A stretch of 64,000 nucleotides of DNA. Origin: Pseudomonas kribbensis (GTDB taxonomy: Bacteria > Pseudomonadota > Gammaproteobacteria > Pseudomonadales > Pseudomonadaceae). Below, piece by piece: positions 1-9,409 of this stretch; position 1 is the stretch's first letter, and each line of letters opens with the position of its first letter. Under the pieces are notes generated by a model. That model was given only the letters and a program-made list of their open reading frames with translations, searched no databases and was not told the DNA's origin. The stretch covers positions 4,588,001 through 4,652,000 of the forward strand of contig NZ_CP029608.1 of assembly GCF_003352185.1 (NCBI RefSeq), read 5' to 3'. Position numbers and translations under genes: made by a program.

Positions 1-1144
1 CGCACACGCCCTCTTTATAGCGAGCGATGGCCACCATCGGCTCCATCGGTGCCTGTGCCAGATGCGGCAAGTAGTAAGAAGCTTCCAGGGTACTGGCAGC
101 GCTGCCGATGGCTTTTTCAATGTCACCGGTGTTGCGCACCACTTTGCCCGGTTTCAGCGAAGCAGCTTCCAGCTCCTTGCGGTAGGCGATCGAGTCGTAA
201 CTGGCGTTCGGGCCATCGTCCCACTCGATCTTCAGCGCTTCACGGCCCTTGAGCGCCGCCCAGGTGTTGCTGGCCACCACGGCCACGCCACCCAGCGGCT
301 GGAATTCCGAAGGCAAAGGGCGGGGTTCGATCTGAATGACTTTCAGCACGCCCGGCACTTTCAGCGCGGCGCTGTCATCCACCGACTTGACCTTGCCACC
401 GTACACCGCAGGGCGGGCGATCACGGCGTACAGCATGCCGTCGAAATGCACGTCGGCCCCGTAGACGGCACGACCATTGACGATGTCATCGCCGTCGATG
501 GCCTTCGTCCCTTCCTTGCCGATGTAGCGGAATTCCGATGGCTGCTTGAGCCGCAGGCTGTCACGGACCGGAACCGGCAACGCACTGGCCGCAGAGGCCA
601 GCTCGCCATAACCCAGCACGCGCCCGGACGGCGTGTGAATGACTTTGTGCAGCTGCGCGCGGCATTCGCCGACCGGCACCTTCCACTGCGCGGCGGCAGC
701 CTGCTCCAGCATGGTCCGGGCAGCGGCGCCGCAACGACGCATCGGCTCGTACCAGTGACGCATGCTGCGCGAGCCGTCAGTGTCCTGGTTACCGAAACGC
801 ACTTCATCGCCCGGTGCCTGTTGAACCTTGACGTGGGCCCAATCGGCCTCCAGCTCATCGGCGACCACCATGGTCAGGCTGGTGCGCACGCCCTGGCCCA
901 TTTCCGAGCGGTTGCAGACCACGGTCACCGTGCCGTCGGCGGCGATGCTGACGTAGACCTTCGGATCGTCGATCCAGCCATTGGGCATGCCATCGGCGCC
1001 GAACTTCTTCGGTTTGTCTTCAGCCAATGCATCCTGCCAGCCCCAACTGGCGGCCAGCACCAGCGCACCTGTGGCGCCGATACCCTTGAGAAAGCCCCGG
1101 CGACTCAGGTTGCTCAGGGCGAAATCGTTCGGCAAGCGGCTCAT
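1..1144 (-). CDS. Molybdopterin-binding subunit of xanthine dehydrogenase-family oxidoreductase (IorB-like), partial
   Basis: This is the large molybdenum-cofactor subunit of an isoquinoline 1-oxidoreductase/aldehyde dehydrogenase-type enzyme, expected to hydroxylate or oxidise an organic substrate and pass electrons to the small Fe-S subunit encoded just upstream. Only the N-terminal 381 codons are present; the gene runs off the left window edge. The ATG at 1144 overlaps the small-subunit stop as ATGA, so the two are translationally coupled. Residues 14-20 read SRRGFLK, a twin-arginine signal, followed by a hydrophobic stretch ending near ALA, so the complex is probably exported folded by Tat. 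Substrate cannot be told from the sequence. Confidence 0.88.
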   Translation of the reverse strand, partial: MSRLPNDFALSNLSRRGFLKGIGATGALVLAASWGWQDALAEDKPKKFGADGMPNGWIDDPKVYVSIAADGTVTVVCNRSEMGQGVRTSLTMVVADELEADWAHVKVQQAPGDEVRFGNQDTDGSRSMRHWYEPMRRCGAAARTMLEQAAAAQWKVPVGECRAQLHKVIHTPSGRVLGYGELASAASALPVPVRDSLRLKQPSEFRYIGKEGTKAIDGDDIVNGRAVYGADVHFDGMLYAVIARPAVYGGKVKSVDDSAALKVPGVLKVIQIEPRPLPSEFQPLGGVAVVASNTWAALKGREALKIEWDDGPNASYDSIAYRKELEAASLKPGKVVRNTGDIEKAIGSAASTLEASYYLPHLAQAPMEPMVAIARYKEGVC

Positions 1145-1611
1145 GCCTTGGCCTCCTTCAGGTGAGTGGAGGCCTGGCGGATGGCGGTCTTGATCCGGTT
1201 GTAGGTGCCGCAACGGCAGATGTTGCCGACCATCGCCTCTTCGATCTGCTCGTCGCTCGGGTTCGGGTTGGTCTTGAGCAACGCGGTGGCGGACATGATC
1301 TGCCCCCCCTGACAGAAACCGCACTGGGCCACCGCGGTGTCGAGCCAGGCTTGCTGGACGATCTGACCAATCGGATCGGCGTGCAGGTTGTCGATGGTCG
1401 TTACATTCTGCCCGGCCACCGAACCGATCGGCGTGATGCAGCTACGCACCGGCAATCCGTCGATATGAATGGTGCAGGCGCCACACAGGCCCATGCCGCA
1501 GCCGAACTTGGTGCCGTTGTAACCGGCAACGTCACGGATCGCCCACAACAGGGGCATGTCCTCGGTGACATCGAGTGGATGGTCTTGGCCATTGAGTTTC
1601 AGGGTAATCAT
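1141..1611 (-). CDS. (2Fe-2S)-binding small subunit of the IorAB-type oxidoreductase
   Basis: A 156-residue electron-transfer subunit with two [2Fe-2S] clusters. The plant-type ferredoxin motif GCGMGLCGAC lies near residues 38-47 and the second cluster motif CGFCQGG...NICRCGTYNRI in the C-terminal half, the standard order for IorA/CoxS-like subunits. The start at ATG 1611 (MITLKLNG) is preferred; an in-frame GTG two codons upstream (1617) is the alternative, and neither has a strong ribosome-binding site. It overlaps the large subunit by four bases. No accessory gene such as a MoCo maturase (XdhC-like) or cytochrome c is visible within the window. Confidence 0.9.
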   Translation of the reverse strand: MITLKLNGQDHPLDVTEDMPLLWAIRDVAGYNGTKFGCGMGLCGACTIHIDGLPVRSCITPIGSVAGQNVTTIDNLHADPIGQIVQQAWLDTAVAQCGFCQGGQIMSATALLKTNPNPSDEQIEEAMVGNICRCGTYNRIKTAIRQASTHLKEAKA

Positions 1612-1795
1612 GGGCACGCCCGCATATTCATGGAGGTTATGGGGTCGAGCAATCTGCCGCCGGAAATCAGCGGTGGGTTCACGCAGATCGACTCAGGCTA
1701 ATGAGGCTCTCTTGTGCCGACGAAAACGTCTGCACCGGGCCTTTGGTAGAGCAAAGGGGTTTATCGTTAGCTGGCTAAGTTAACCCGGGATTAAC

Positions 1796-1835
1796 AAAAA
1801 AGCCCTGCACTTTTTAAATAGTGCAGGGCTTTGGA
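1796..1835 (-). terminator. Intrinsic terminator after murB
   Basis: Inverted repeat AGCCCTGCAC (1801-1810) and GTGCAGGGCT (1821-1830) around a 10-base AT-rich loop, followed on the minus strand by a run of six T. It lies 21 bases beyond the murB stop and closes the envelope operon. Confidence 0.9.
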
Positions 1836-1856
1836 TTGCGCCTTGAAAGCGTAGCC

Positions 1857-2876
1857 TCAATAACGGTTGGGCTCCATTTCCAGCTCGACATTGAAACGTT
1901 CTGCAATGTCTTTCTGGATACGTTGCGCCAGATCGAGCAGTTGCAGCCCGGTCGCCGCGCCGTAATTGACCAGCACCAGCGCCTGCAACTTATGCACGCC
2001 GGCATCGGCCTCACGGAAACCTTTCCAGCCTGCTCGTTCGATCAACCAACCCGCCGCCAGCTTCATCTGACCGTCCGGTTGCGCATAGGCCACCAGATCC
2101 GGATGCTGCGCCTTGATCTGCGCAACCACCGCCGCCGACACCAGCGGGTTCTTGAAGAAGCTGCCGGCATTGCCCAGCACCGCCGGGTCCGGCAGTTTCT
2201 CGCTGCGGATGCTGCAAATGGCGCGGCTGACATCCGTCGGCGTCGGCTGCTCGATGCCCTGTTCGTTCAGGCGCTGACGCACCGGGCCGTATTCCAGGTG
2301 CAAATGGGCGACTCGATCCAGTGCAAAGCGTACCCGCAGGATCAACCAACGACCCGGATGCTGTTTGAACACGCTGTCACGGTAGGCGAAGTTGCACTCT
2401 TCCAGACTGAAGTCGCGCAGCTCGCCGGTCTGACGATCCAGCGCCGTCAGACCGGCGAACACGTCCTTGATCTCGACGCCGTAGGCACCGATGTTCTGCA
2501 TCGGCGCAGCGCCGACGGTGCCGGGAATCAGGCTGAGGTTTTCCAGCCCGGAAAAACCCAGCGCCAGCGTATGCAGGACAAATGGATGCCACGGCTCGCC
2601 CGCCTCGGCCTCGATCACCACGCGGTTGCCATCGTCGCTGATGACGCGAATGCCACGACTGGCCATGCGCAGCACCAGTGCCGGGATGTCCGCCGTCAAC
2701 AGCAGATTGCTGCCGCCACCGATGACCAGCAACGGCACATCGTGGGCGGTCGCATAAGCCAGGGCTTCGCGCACATCGGCGTCGCTGTGGGCTTCGGCAA
2801 ACAGTTGCGCGCGAACGTCCACGCCAAAGGTGTTGAACGGTTTCAGGGAAACCTGAGGGTGTACCTGCAAACTCAT
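1857..2876 (-). CDS. murB: UDP-N-acetylenolpyruvoylglucosamine reductase MurB
   Basis: Cytoplasmic FAD enzyme that reduces the enolpyruvyl group of UDP-GlcNAc-enolpyruvate with NADPH, giving UDP-MurNAc, the second committed peptidoglycan step. The 339-residue protein has the E. coli-type length. Visible motifs are the N-terminal PFNTFGV, the FAD-binding GGGSN, IGAYGVE in the middle and NAGSFFKNP containing the catalytic serine. The start ATG overlaps the stop of the tyrosine phosphatase by four bases, so it is the last gene of a coupled exbB-to-murB operon. The terminator right after it confirms that it is distal. Confidence 0.97.
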   Translation of the reverse strand: MSLQVHPQVSLKPFNTFGVDVRAQLFAEAHSDADVREALAYATAHDVPLLVIGGGSNLLLTADIPALVLRMASRGIRVISDDGNRVVIEAEAGEPWHPFVLHTLALGFSGLENLSLIPGTVGAAPMQNIGAYGVEIKDVFAGLTALDRQTGELRDFSLEECNFAYRDSVFKQHPGRWLILRVRFALDRVAHLHLEYGPVRQRLNEQGIEQPTPTDVSRAICSIRSEKLPDPAVLGNAGSFFKNPLVSAAVVAQIKAQHPDLVAYAQPDGQMKLAAGWLIERAGWKGFREADAGVHKLQALVLVNYGAATGLQLLDLAQRIQKDIAERFNVELEMEPNRY

Positions 2877-3337
2877 AACCGGCCCTTCACTTCGATCAGC
2901 AACCGGTCGCAGGCGCGCTCGATCAGATCCAGCACCTGTTCGAAACCCTGATCGCCGTCGTAATACGGATCCGGCACTTCATCGACTTCGCCTTCATAGC
3001 GACGCAGGAACAGGTCCAGTTCGGCCTTGCCAGTGGACGGTTGCAAGACCTTGAGGTTGCGCAGGTTGCTGTTGTCCATGGCGAGGATCAGGTCGTAGCT
3101 GGCGAAATCGGCGCGGCTGACTTGCTGGGCGCGTTGCGCCGACAAGTCGTAACCACGCAGTTTGGCCGCAGCCTGACTGCGCTTGTCCGGCGGATTGCCG
3201 ACGTGCCAGTCACCGGTGCCGGCGGAAGCCACTTCGACCTGAGCGTCCAGACCGGCCTCACGTAGCTTGGCGCGCATGACGCCCTCGGCAGTGGGCGAAC
3301 GGCAGATGTTGCCCAGGCACACGAACAGAACGCGCAT
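2873..3337 (-). CDS. Low-molecular-weight protein-tyrosine phosphatase
   Basis: A 154-residue cytoplasmic LMW-PTP. The signature CX5R loop is at the extreme N-terminus (FVCLGNICRSPTA, catalytic Cys7) and the general-acid aspartate sits in the C-terminal DPYYDG motif, both intact. In bacteria such enzymes act on tyrosine kinases or on kinase substrates in exopolysaccharide and LPS control; the substrate here is not evident because no BY-kinase gene is nearby. It overlaps kdsB by one base upstream and murB by four bases downstream. Confidence 0.93.
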   Translation of the reverse strand: MRVLFVCLGNICRSPTAEGVMRAKLREAGLDAQVEVASAGTGDWHVGNPPDKRSQAAAKLRGYDLSAQRAQQVSRADFASYDLILAMDNSNLRNLKVLQPSTGKAELDLFLRRYEGEVDEVPDPYYDGDQGFEQVLDLIERACDRLLIEVKGRL

Positions 3338-4101
3338 CAGGCCTCCAGCAGGCGACGGACGCGCTCGAGGTCTTCGGCGGTGTCGACTCCGGTTGGCGGC
3401 GCGATCAATGCGTCAGCCACGTGAATCCGCACGCCATGCCACAGGGCACGCAGCTGTTCGAGGGATTCGGTGTTTTCCAGCCAGCACGGGCCCCAGTTCA
3501 CGAAGTCCTGAAGGAAACCGGCGCGGTAGGCATAGATGCCGATATGGCGGCGATACGGCACGCCTTCCGGTAGCACGTCGCGGCTCTTGGCGAACGCATC
3601 GCGGGCCCATGGCAGGGTCGCACGACTGAAGGTCAGCGCCAGACCGTTGAGGTCGCTGACGACCTTGACCACGTTCGGATTGAACAGGGTTTCCACGTCC
3701 TCGATCGGCTCGGCCAGGGTGGCCATGCGCGCTTCGGTGTGGGCCGCAAGATTGGCGGCGACCTGATCGATCACGCTTGGCGGGATCAGCGGTTCGTCAC
3801 CCTGGACGTTGACCACGATGGCATCCGGCTCCAGGCCCAGCTTCGCAGCCACTTCGGCCAGGCGGTCGGTGCCGGAGTTGTGATCTTCACGGGTCAGCAC
3901 CACTTCGGCGCCGAAAGCCTTGCAGGCCTCGACGATACGCGCGTCGTCGGTGGCCACGACCACACGGCTGGCGCTGCTTTTGCTCGCCTGTTCCCAGACG
4001 TGCTGGATCATCGGCTTGCCGGCGATATCCAGCAGCGGTTTACCCGGCAGGCGGGTCGAGGCGTAGCGCGACGGGATGACAACGGTGAAGGCTGTGGTCA
4101 T
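3337..4101 (-). CDS. kdsB: 3-deoxy-manno-octulosonate cytidylyltransferase KdsB
   Basis: Activates KDO with CTP to CMP-KDO for transfer to lipid A during LPS inner-core synthesis. The 254-residue sequence has the usual length. It opens with the nucleotide-binding signature [15 protein letters not shown] and later carries NVQGDEP, which binds Mg and CMP. It is coupled to the Trm112-like gene upstream (four-base overlap) and the phosphatase downstream (one-base overlap), consistent with an LPS/cell-wall operon. Confidence 0.97.
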   Translation of the reverse strand: MTTAFTVVIPSRYASTRLPGKPLLDIAGKPMIQHVWEQASKSSASRVVVATDDARIVEACKAFGAEVVLTREDHNSGTDRLAEVAAKLGLEPDAIVVNVQGDEPLIPPSVIDQVAANLAAHTEARMATLAEPIEDVETLFNPNVVKVVSDLNGLALTFSRATLPWARDAFAKSRDVLPEGVPYRRHIGIYAYRAGFLQDFVNWGPCWLENTESLEQLRALWHGVRIHVADALIAPPTGVDTAEDLERVRRLLEA

Positions 4102-4283
4102 TTATCCAGACGCTCGTCGGTGGTCAGGGTGCGGGCTTCGCTTTCCAGCATCACCGGGATGCCGTCACGGATCGGGTACGCCAGGCCGGCGCCCTTGCTG
4201 ATCAGTTCGGTCTTGTCGGCGCTGAGCTTGAGCGGGCCTTTGCAGACCGGGCAGGCGAGGATGTCGAGCAATTTGGTGTCCAT
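4098..4283 (-). CDS. Trm112/YcaR family small protein
   Basis: A 61-residue protein of the YcaR/Trm112 family (UPF0434), commonly located between lpxK and kdsB in gammaproteobacteria. One CPVC zinc-type pair is seen at residues 11-14; the second pair of typical Trm112 proteins is absent, as in YcaR. Eukaryotic and archaeal Trm112 activates methyltransferases, but the bacterial role is unclear. The second ATG (4283) is chosen because the AGGGA element directly abuts the first ATG (4289), leaving no spacer, whereas it is six bases from the second. Confidence 0.88.
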   Translation of the reverse strand: MDTKLLDILACPVCKGPLKLSADKTELISKGAGLAYPIRDGIPVMLESEARTLTTDERLDK

Positions 4284-4307
4284 GAACATTCCCTGGATAA
4301 AAACGGT

Positions 4308-5318
4308 TTAAGGCAAAAGACGATCCGGCAACAGGCGCATCAACTGCGTGTCGAACCAGGCCACGAAGGCCGGCGACGGCACGGCATCGACCGCCAGGTA
4401 CCACCAGTCGGCGGCAGCGAAGGCGCGGCACTTCACCGCGTCCTTTTCGGTCATCACCAATGGCAATGACGGCGTAAAACTCAAGGCCTGCACGCTGTAT
4501 TCGGCGTGGTCGGCAAACGCGTGGGGCACAGGCCGCCAGTCTAGCGCTTCGAGGGTATTGAAGAAACGTTGCGGATTGCCGATCCCGGCGACTGCGTGCA
4601 GCGACTGCCCGGCTGGAAAACGTTCGAGGGGCTGGCGTTCGCCGCTGAGCAGATTGACCAGCGCCGTGGGTTGCAGGCGGAAAGCGAAACCGTCTTCGCG
4701 ATCCTCAGGGGCGCCGTTGAACAGCACGCCATCGACGCTTTGCAGACGCTCGATCGGTTCACGCAGAGGACCGGCGGGCAGGCAGCGCTTGTTGCCCAGC
4801 CCACGGGCGGCGTCGATCAGCACCAGCTCAAGATCCCGCGCCAGACGATAATGTTGCATGCCGTCATCGGACAGGATCAGGTCCAGCGGTTCACTGGCCA
4901 GCAAGGCTTTGACGGCAGCGCCGCGATTCGGGTCGATCATCAGCGGCACACCGGTGCGCTGCACGATTAGCAGCGGCTCGTCGCCGGCGATGTCGGCACC
5001 TTGATCGGCTTCGACCCGCCACGGCAAATGCGGCGGCTTGGCGCCGTAGCCGCGACTGACCACGCCGACCCGCAATCCGCTGCGCCGACAGTGTTCGATC
5101 AGCCACAGAATCATCGGCGTCTTGCCGGTGCCACCCACCGTGATATTGCCGACCACGATCACCGGCACCGGCGACTGATAGATCTCGCCCTCGCCGTCGA
5201 GAAAACGCTGACGCTTGCCGGCCACCACGCGGCGATACAGCCACTCCAGCGGCCGCAACAGCGTCAGGGCCGGATGCCCCTGATACCAAGCGGCGAGCAG
5301 ACGATCGGACATGGCCAT
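4308..5318 (-). CDS. lpxK: Tetraacyldisaccharide 4'-kinase LpxK
   Basis: Inner-membrane-associated kinase that phosphorylates the 4' position of the lipid A disaccharide. The 336-residue protein begins with an amphipathic segment ([23 protein letters not shown]) used for membrane docking. It then carries the P-loop VGGTGKTP, preceded by VGNITVGG, and a DDGMQHY motif holding catalytic aspartates. It overlaps exbD by one base; kdsB and the Trm112-like gene follow. An ATG two codons in (5312) is an alternative start. Confidence 0.96.
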   Translation of the reverse strand: MAMSDRLLAAWYQGHPALTLLRPLEWLYRRVVAGKRQRFLDGEGEIYQSPVPVIVVGNITVGGTGKTPMILWLIEHCRRSGLRVGVVSRGYGAKPPHLPWRVEADQGADIAGDEPLLIVQRTGVPLMIDPNRGAAVKALLASEPLDLILSDDGMQHYRLARDLELVLIDAARGLGNKRCLPAGPLREPIERLQSVDGVLFNGAPEDREDGFAFRLQPTALVNLLSGERQPLERFPAGQSLHAVAGIGNPQRFFNTLEALDWRPVPHAFADHAEYSVQALSFTPSLPLVMTEKDAVKCRAFAAADWWYLAVDAVPSPAFVAWFDTQLMRLLPDRLLP

Positions 5319-5746
5319 CAGGATTTGGGCGCCGCCTCGACCGTGGTCATGCGCAAATGGCTGAAACCGAGCTTGCCGGCCGCGTCCATGGCGGTGATCA
5401 CGGATTGATGCTGGGTCTTGCCATCGGCACTGATCGACAACGGCATGTTGGTGTCACCGTTGGCTTCTTTCTGCATGGCTTCCATCAGGGTCGCCAGGTC
5501 GTTCTTCGGCAGAATCTTGTTGTTCACCGAGAACACGCCTTCAGCGCTGATGGCAACGTCCAGTTGCTTGACCTGCTGATCCTCGGCCGGCGAGCCGCTC
5601 ACCGCTTCCGGCAGGTCGACGCGCAGCTGGGTTTCGCGGGTGAAGGTGGTGGTCACGACGAAAAACAGCAGCAGAATGAACACCACGTCGATCAGCGACG
5701 CGAGGTTGATATCGATGGTTTCCCGGGGCTTGCGACGGAATTTCAC
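5318..5746 (-). CDS. exbD: ExbD/TolR-type biopolymer transport protein
   Basis: A 142-residue single-pass inner-membrane protein with a short cytoplasmic N-terminus, one transmembrane helix at about residues 15-35 carrying the conserved aspartate ([17 protein letters not shown]), and a periplasmic domain. With the ExbB-like partner it forms a proton-driven motor. In pseudomonads this pair sits at the head of the lpxK operon and is separate from the tonB-exbBD and tol clusters, so a role in LPS or envelope transport rather than iron uptake is possible but unproven. Four-base overlap with exbB. Confidence 0.93.
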   Translation of the reverse strand: MKFRRKPRETIDINLASLIDVVFILLLFFVVTTTFTRETQLRVDLPEAVSGSPAEDQQVKQLDVAISAEGVFSVNNKILPKNDLATLMEAMQKEANGDTNMPLSISADGKTQHQSVITAMDAAGKLGFSHLRMTTVEAAPKS

Positions 5747-6378
5747 GCTTTGCCCCCGGCCAGATCGACATCACGGTCGCCCTGTACCACTTCCACCAGT
5801 TTGATCGCTTCCTGCTCCATGCCCACCACCAGTTCATCGATGCGGCGTTGCAGGAAACGGTGGAAGAACACCGACGGGATACCGACCATCAGGCCCGCCG
5901 CCGTGGTAATCAGCGCCTTGGAGATACCACCGGCCAATACCGAAGCGTTGGTGGTCATGCCGGAACCGGTGAAGGCGCTGAAAATATCGATCATGCCCAG
6001 CACCGTACCCAGCAGACCCAGCAGCGGCGACATGGCGGCGATGGTGCCCAGCGCATTGACGTAGCGTTCCAGCTCGTGGATGACCCGGGCGGCGGCTTCT
6101 TCAATGCACTCTTTCATGATCTCGCGACCATGCTTGGAGTTGGCCAGGCCCGCGGCGAGGATTTCACCCAGCGGCGAGTTGGCGCGCAATTCCTTGAGTT
6201 TTTCCTTGTTGAGCTGCTTGTCCTTGATCCAGACCCAGACCTGACCCAGCAGATGCTCAGGGGTGACGCGACTGGCGCGCAGCGTCCACAGGCGTTCGGC
6301 GACGATCGCCATGGCGGCGATGGAACTCAGAATGATCGGCAACATCATCCAGCCGCCGGATTTGACCAATTCCCACAC
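5743..6378 (-). CDS. exbB: ExbB/TolQ/MotA-family proton channel protein
   Basis: A 211-residue inner-membrane protein with three predicted membrane segments: one at the N-terminus (PIILSSIAAMAIVAERLW) and two in the C-terminal half (GTIAAMSPLLGLLGTVLGMI and ALITTAAGLMVGIPSVFF), the MotA/TolQ/ExbB domain. The GTG start at 6378 (reading MWELVKSGG) is preferred over an upstream GTG at 6408 because a GAGGGGG element lies eight bases before it. It is the first gene of the operon, 78 bases downstream of comEC. Confidence 0.92.
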   Translation of the reverse strand: MWELVKSGGWMMLPIILSSIAAMAIVAERLWTLRASRVTPEHLLGQVWVWIKDKQLNKEKLKELRANSPLGEILAAGLANSKHGREIMKECIEEAAARVIHELERYVNALGTIAAMSPLLGLLGTVLGMIDIFSAFTGSGMTTNASVLAGGISKALITTAAGLMVGIPSVFFHRFLQRRIDELVVGMEQEAIKLVEVVQGDRDVDLAGGKA

Positions 6379-6456
6379 AGTGACAGCCCCCTCGAAAAAG
6401 TGCGCCACTTTACCATACCGGTTCGCGATAAAGACCCGTCGCCCCGACGACCGTAC

Positions 6457-8700
6457 TCAACGGTGCGTCGCCCCCGGCTGGGGCGGCTCGCGCCAGAACC
6501 GGCGTTGCTGACGCATCGACCGGGCCGGCTGAAATCGGCCCAGTTGCAGATGAATGGCGCCCTGCTCGGCGCTGTCATGGATGCGCAAACCTTGCTTGCG
6601 GTAACGGGCGATGACGGTCGGATGCGGATGCCCGAACGAATTGCCCTGCCCCCGGGAGATCAGCACGTCCCGGGGCTGCAAAACCTTGAGCAATGCCATC
6701 GAGGAAGAACTGCGGCTGCCATGGTGCGGTGCTTGCAGCCACTGAGTAGGGACCGCCAACACGCTGTTAAGCAAATCCCGTTCGGCAGCAGTGTCGATAT
6801 CGCCGGTCAACAGCAATCGCTCGCCGTTGGCTTCGATCTGCAGGACACAGGAACGCTGGTTACTGTCCTGAGCGTCCCCCCACTGCCATAGATGAAAGGC
6901 AACGCCGTCCCACTGCCACTGCCGACCACTTTCACAGGTTTCAGCGTTCAGCACTTCGGGCAGCCCCGACGGATCGCCGCTGATCACCCGACTGACCGGC
7001 AAGCCGCTTGCCACGGCCAGCGCCCCTCCGGCATGGTCGGCGTCGGCATGGCTGAGCAACATCAGATCGAGTCGCTCCACACCCAGTTTGTGCAAGGCTG
7101 GCAGCACCACTCGCTCGCCGACATCGAAATCCCCGAAGCGCGGCCCGGTGTCGTACAGCAATGTGTGATGGCGTGTGCGGATCAAAATCGCCAGCCCTTG
7201 GCCGACATCGAGTTGCCAGACATCCGCCATACCTTCGGCCAACTGCTCCCGGGGCGGAAATGCCAGCACCAGCAGCAGCGGCCAGCCCAAGGGACGCAAT
7301 GGAATGCCTCGGGGCAGTAATAACAACACGGCACCGATGCAGCCCAGCGCCAGGATCCATCCCGGCATCGATGGCGCCACCCACGCCGGCCAGCGCCCGG
7401 CGATCAGGGCCAGAGCCCGGAACAATCCATCGACCAGCCCGCCGGCCAGCCACAACAGACCTTCGCCGACATAGGGAATCGGCAACAACAAAGTGCCGAG
7501 CAATGCCGGCGGGAGCACCGCAAAACTGATCCACGGCACCGCCAGCAGATTGGCCAATGGCCCGCTGAGACTGATCGGCAGGCCCAGGATCAGCAACACC
7601 GGGCACAAGCCGATTGCGATCAGCCATTGCGCACGCGTCCAGATCTGCCACCAGCGCCACGGCCCCAGACGACCGCCGAAGGTAAAAATCAGTACTGCCA
7701 CCGCCGTGAAAGACAACCACAGCCCTGGACGCAGAGCCGCCAGCGGATCCATCAGCAGCACACCATTGAAGGCCAGCAACAACGGCCACCAGGCACCGAG
7801 ATGGCGAAAGCGCAATCTCCAAAGCAACACCAGCGCAACCATCACGCAGGCTCGTCGCACCGGCACATCGAACCCGGCCAGCAGCCCGTACCCCAACGCT
7901 GCCGCGAACGCCAGACCACAGGCCCACGGCAGCCATGGCCAACGCAACGGCCACACACCGAATCGCACCAGTCCGGCGACCAGCCCATACATCACCGCCG
8001 CCAGCAGACCGATGTGCTGTCCGGAAATCACCAGCAGGTGCACGGTGCCGGTGTCCTGCAGGATCTGCCAGTCCTCGCGACTGAGCCCCGAGCCATCGCC
8101 CAGGACTAACGCCGCCAGCGCCGCGCCCCGGCCCTGTGTATCCACCTCCAGCAGACGCTGTCGGATGCCGTCCCGCCAGGCCCACTGCGCCTCCGCCAGC
8201 CGACGGCCGTCCTTAACTGTGCCGGTAGCGCCGATGCGCTGGGCCAGCAGCCAGGCTTCGTAATCGAAGGCATCGGGATTGAGCAACCCGCCGGGACGTT
8301 TGAGTTTGACCGCCAACCGCCAGCGCTCACCGCTGTTGACCGGTGGCCCGTCGTACCAGGCCAGGCGTATCAGCGAAGGCAGTTTCCCGTGACGCGAACG
8401 GGCATCGGCCAACTCGAAGCGCACGACCCCGTCGCCGCTCTGCGGCAGACCAACGACCCGCCCTTCGACCCAGCGCGTCTCGCCGTCCAGCTCCACCGGC
8501 AGTCGCTCATCCAGCGCCCATTGCGCGCCGATACAAGACCAGGCGAAGCCGAACAGCAAAAATGCCAGCGGATAACTGCGAAACGGCAACAGCATCAGTG
8601 CCACCACCGGCAGCCACAGCATCCACCCGACCGGCGGCAAGGCCGGCAAAAAAACCGGGGCCAGCAGACCGACTGCCAGCGCCATCATCCCTGTGCGCAT
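6457..8700 (-). CDS. DNA internalization competence protein ComEC/Rec2
   Basis: Large polytopic inner-membrane protein of 747 residues with the family's usual order: an N-terminal DUF4131/OB-like region, a Competence domain with many transmembrane helices in the middle, and a C-terminal metallo-beta-lactamase domain with the metal motif SHADADHAGG. In transformable bacteria it forms the channel that takes single-stranded DNA into the cytoplasm. No other competence gene is nearby, which is normal for Pseudomonas. The start at 8700 is chosen for AAGGA seven bases upstream; an ATG at 8733 would add eleven residues. Confidence 0.93.
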   Translation of the reverse strand: MRTGMMALAVGLLAPVFLPALPPVGWMLWLPVVALMLLPFRSYPLAFLLFGFAWSCIGAQWALDERLPVELDGETRWVEGRVVGLPQSGDGVVRFELADARSRHGKLPSLIRLAWYDGPPVNSGERWRLAVKLKRPGGLLNPDAFDYEAWLLAQRIGATGTVKDGRRLAEAQWAWRDGIRQRLLEVDTQGRGAALAALVLGDGSGLSREDWQILQDTGTVHLLVISGQHIGLLAAVMYGLVAGLVRFGVWPLRWPWLPWACGLAFAAALGYGLLAGFDVPVRRACVMVALVLLWRLRFRHLGAWWPLLLAFNGVLLMDPLAALRPGLWLSFTAVAVLIFTFGGRLGPWRWWQIWTRAQWLIAIGLCPVLLILGLPISLSGPLANLLAVPWISFAVLPPALLGTLLLPIPYVGEGLLWLAGGLVDGLFRALALIAGRWPAWVAPSMPGWILALGCIGAVLLLLPRGIPLRPLGWPLLLVLAFPPREQLAEGMADVWQLDVGQGLAILIRTRHHTLLYDTGPRFGDFDVGERVVLPALHKLGVERLDLMLLSHADADHAGGALAVASGLPVSRVISGDPSGLPEVLNAETCESGRQWQWDGVAFHLWQWGDAQDSNQRSCVLQIEANGERLLLTGDIDTAAERDLLNSVLAVPTQWLQAPHHGSRSSSSMALLKVLQPRDVLISRGQGNSFGHPHPTVIARYRKQGLRIHDSAEQGAIHLQLGRFQPARSMRQQRRFWREPPQPGATHR

Positions 8701-8836
8701 ACGCCCGTCCTTGAGAGTCCCCTCTTCAGGCATAGCCCCTGTGGGGCACAGGCGTCGTCAACAATTGTCACAAAGTCTGAATGGGCGCTTCGTAGAATCC
8801 AGACATACTTGCCGCCTTAACCGACCGAGAAGCCTT

Positions 8837-9355
8837 ATGCCCCGGCGCTTATTCAAACGTTACATGCCCGACCCGACGAGCATCAGGGAACACAAATCCT
8901 TACGCTTTCTCGGCAAGTTGCTGCATGACCCGAACCTCTGGCACCTCAACCGGCACTCGGTGGCCCGGGCCATGGCCGTCGGCATTTTTGCGGCTTTCCT
9001 GCCGATTCCCGCGCAGATGCTGGTGGCCGCCGCACTGGCGATCACCGTGCGCGGCAACATGCCGATTGCCGTCAGCCTGGTCTGGCTGACCAATCCGGTC
9101 ACCATGCCGCCGGTGTTCTACTGCACCTACAAAGTCGGGGCGTGGCTGATGGACATCCCTGCCCGCACCCTGCCGGATTCATTGACCTGGGAGTGGATCA
9201 GCGGCGAACTCTCGACCCTGTGGCAACCGTTCCTGCTCGGTTCGGTGGTGGTCGGGCTGGCGCTGGGCGCCCTCGCCTATTGCCTGGTAATGATGTACTG
9301 GCGCTGGTGGGTCGCCCGGCAATGGGCGCGACGCAAGAAAAGTCGCCAGTCCTGA
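8837..9355 (+). CDS. DUF2062 domain-containing membrane protein
   Basis: A 172-residue protein of the DUF2062 family. Hydrophobic segments occur at about residues 48-68 (MAVGIFAAFLPIPAQML...), 75-95 and 135-160 (LLGSVVVGLALGALAYCLVMMYW), followed by a basic C-terminus (WARRKKSRQS), so the tail is expected in the cytoplasm. The family is conserved next to comEC in pseudomonads. Its function is unknown; no catalytic motif is visible. It is transcribed divergently from comEC and ends in a bidirectional terminator. Confidence 0.88.
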   Translation: MPRRLFKRYMPDPTSIREHKSLRFLGKLLHDPNLWHLNRHSVARAMAVGIFAAFLPIPAQMLVAAALAITVRGNMPIAVSLVWLTNPVTMPPVFYCTYKVGAWLMDIPARTLPDSLTWEWISGELSTLWQPFLLGSVVVGLALGALAYCLVMMYWRWWVARQWARRKKSRQS

Positions 9356-9359
9356 ATGC

Positions 9360-9392
9360 AAAACGGCCTCCGCAGTGGGAGGCCGTTTTTTA
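9360..9392. terminator. Bidirectional intrinsic terminator
   Basis: An 11-bp stem AAAACGGCCTC/GAGGCCGTTTT with T-runs on both sides, between the convergent DUF2062 gene and the ABC permease gene. Confidence 0.9.
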
Positions 9393-9409
9393 TTGCAGCG
9401 CCGAATGGA

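Noticed and set aside
62..1165. Plus-strand ORF at the window start
   Set aside because: The minus strand encodes the molybdopterin subunit with a Tat signal there; the plus-strand reading has no recognisable domain.
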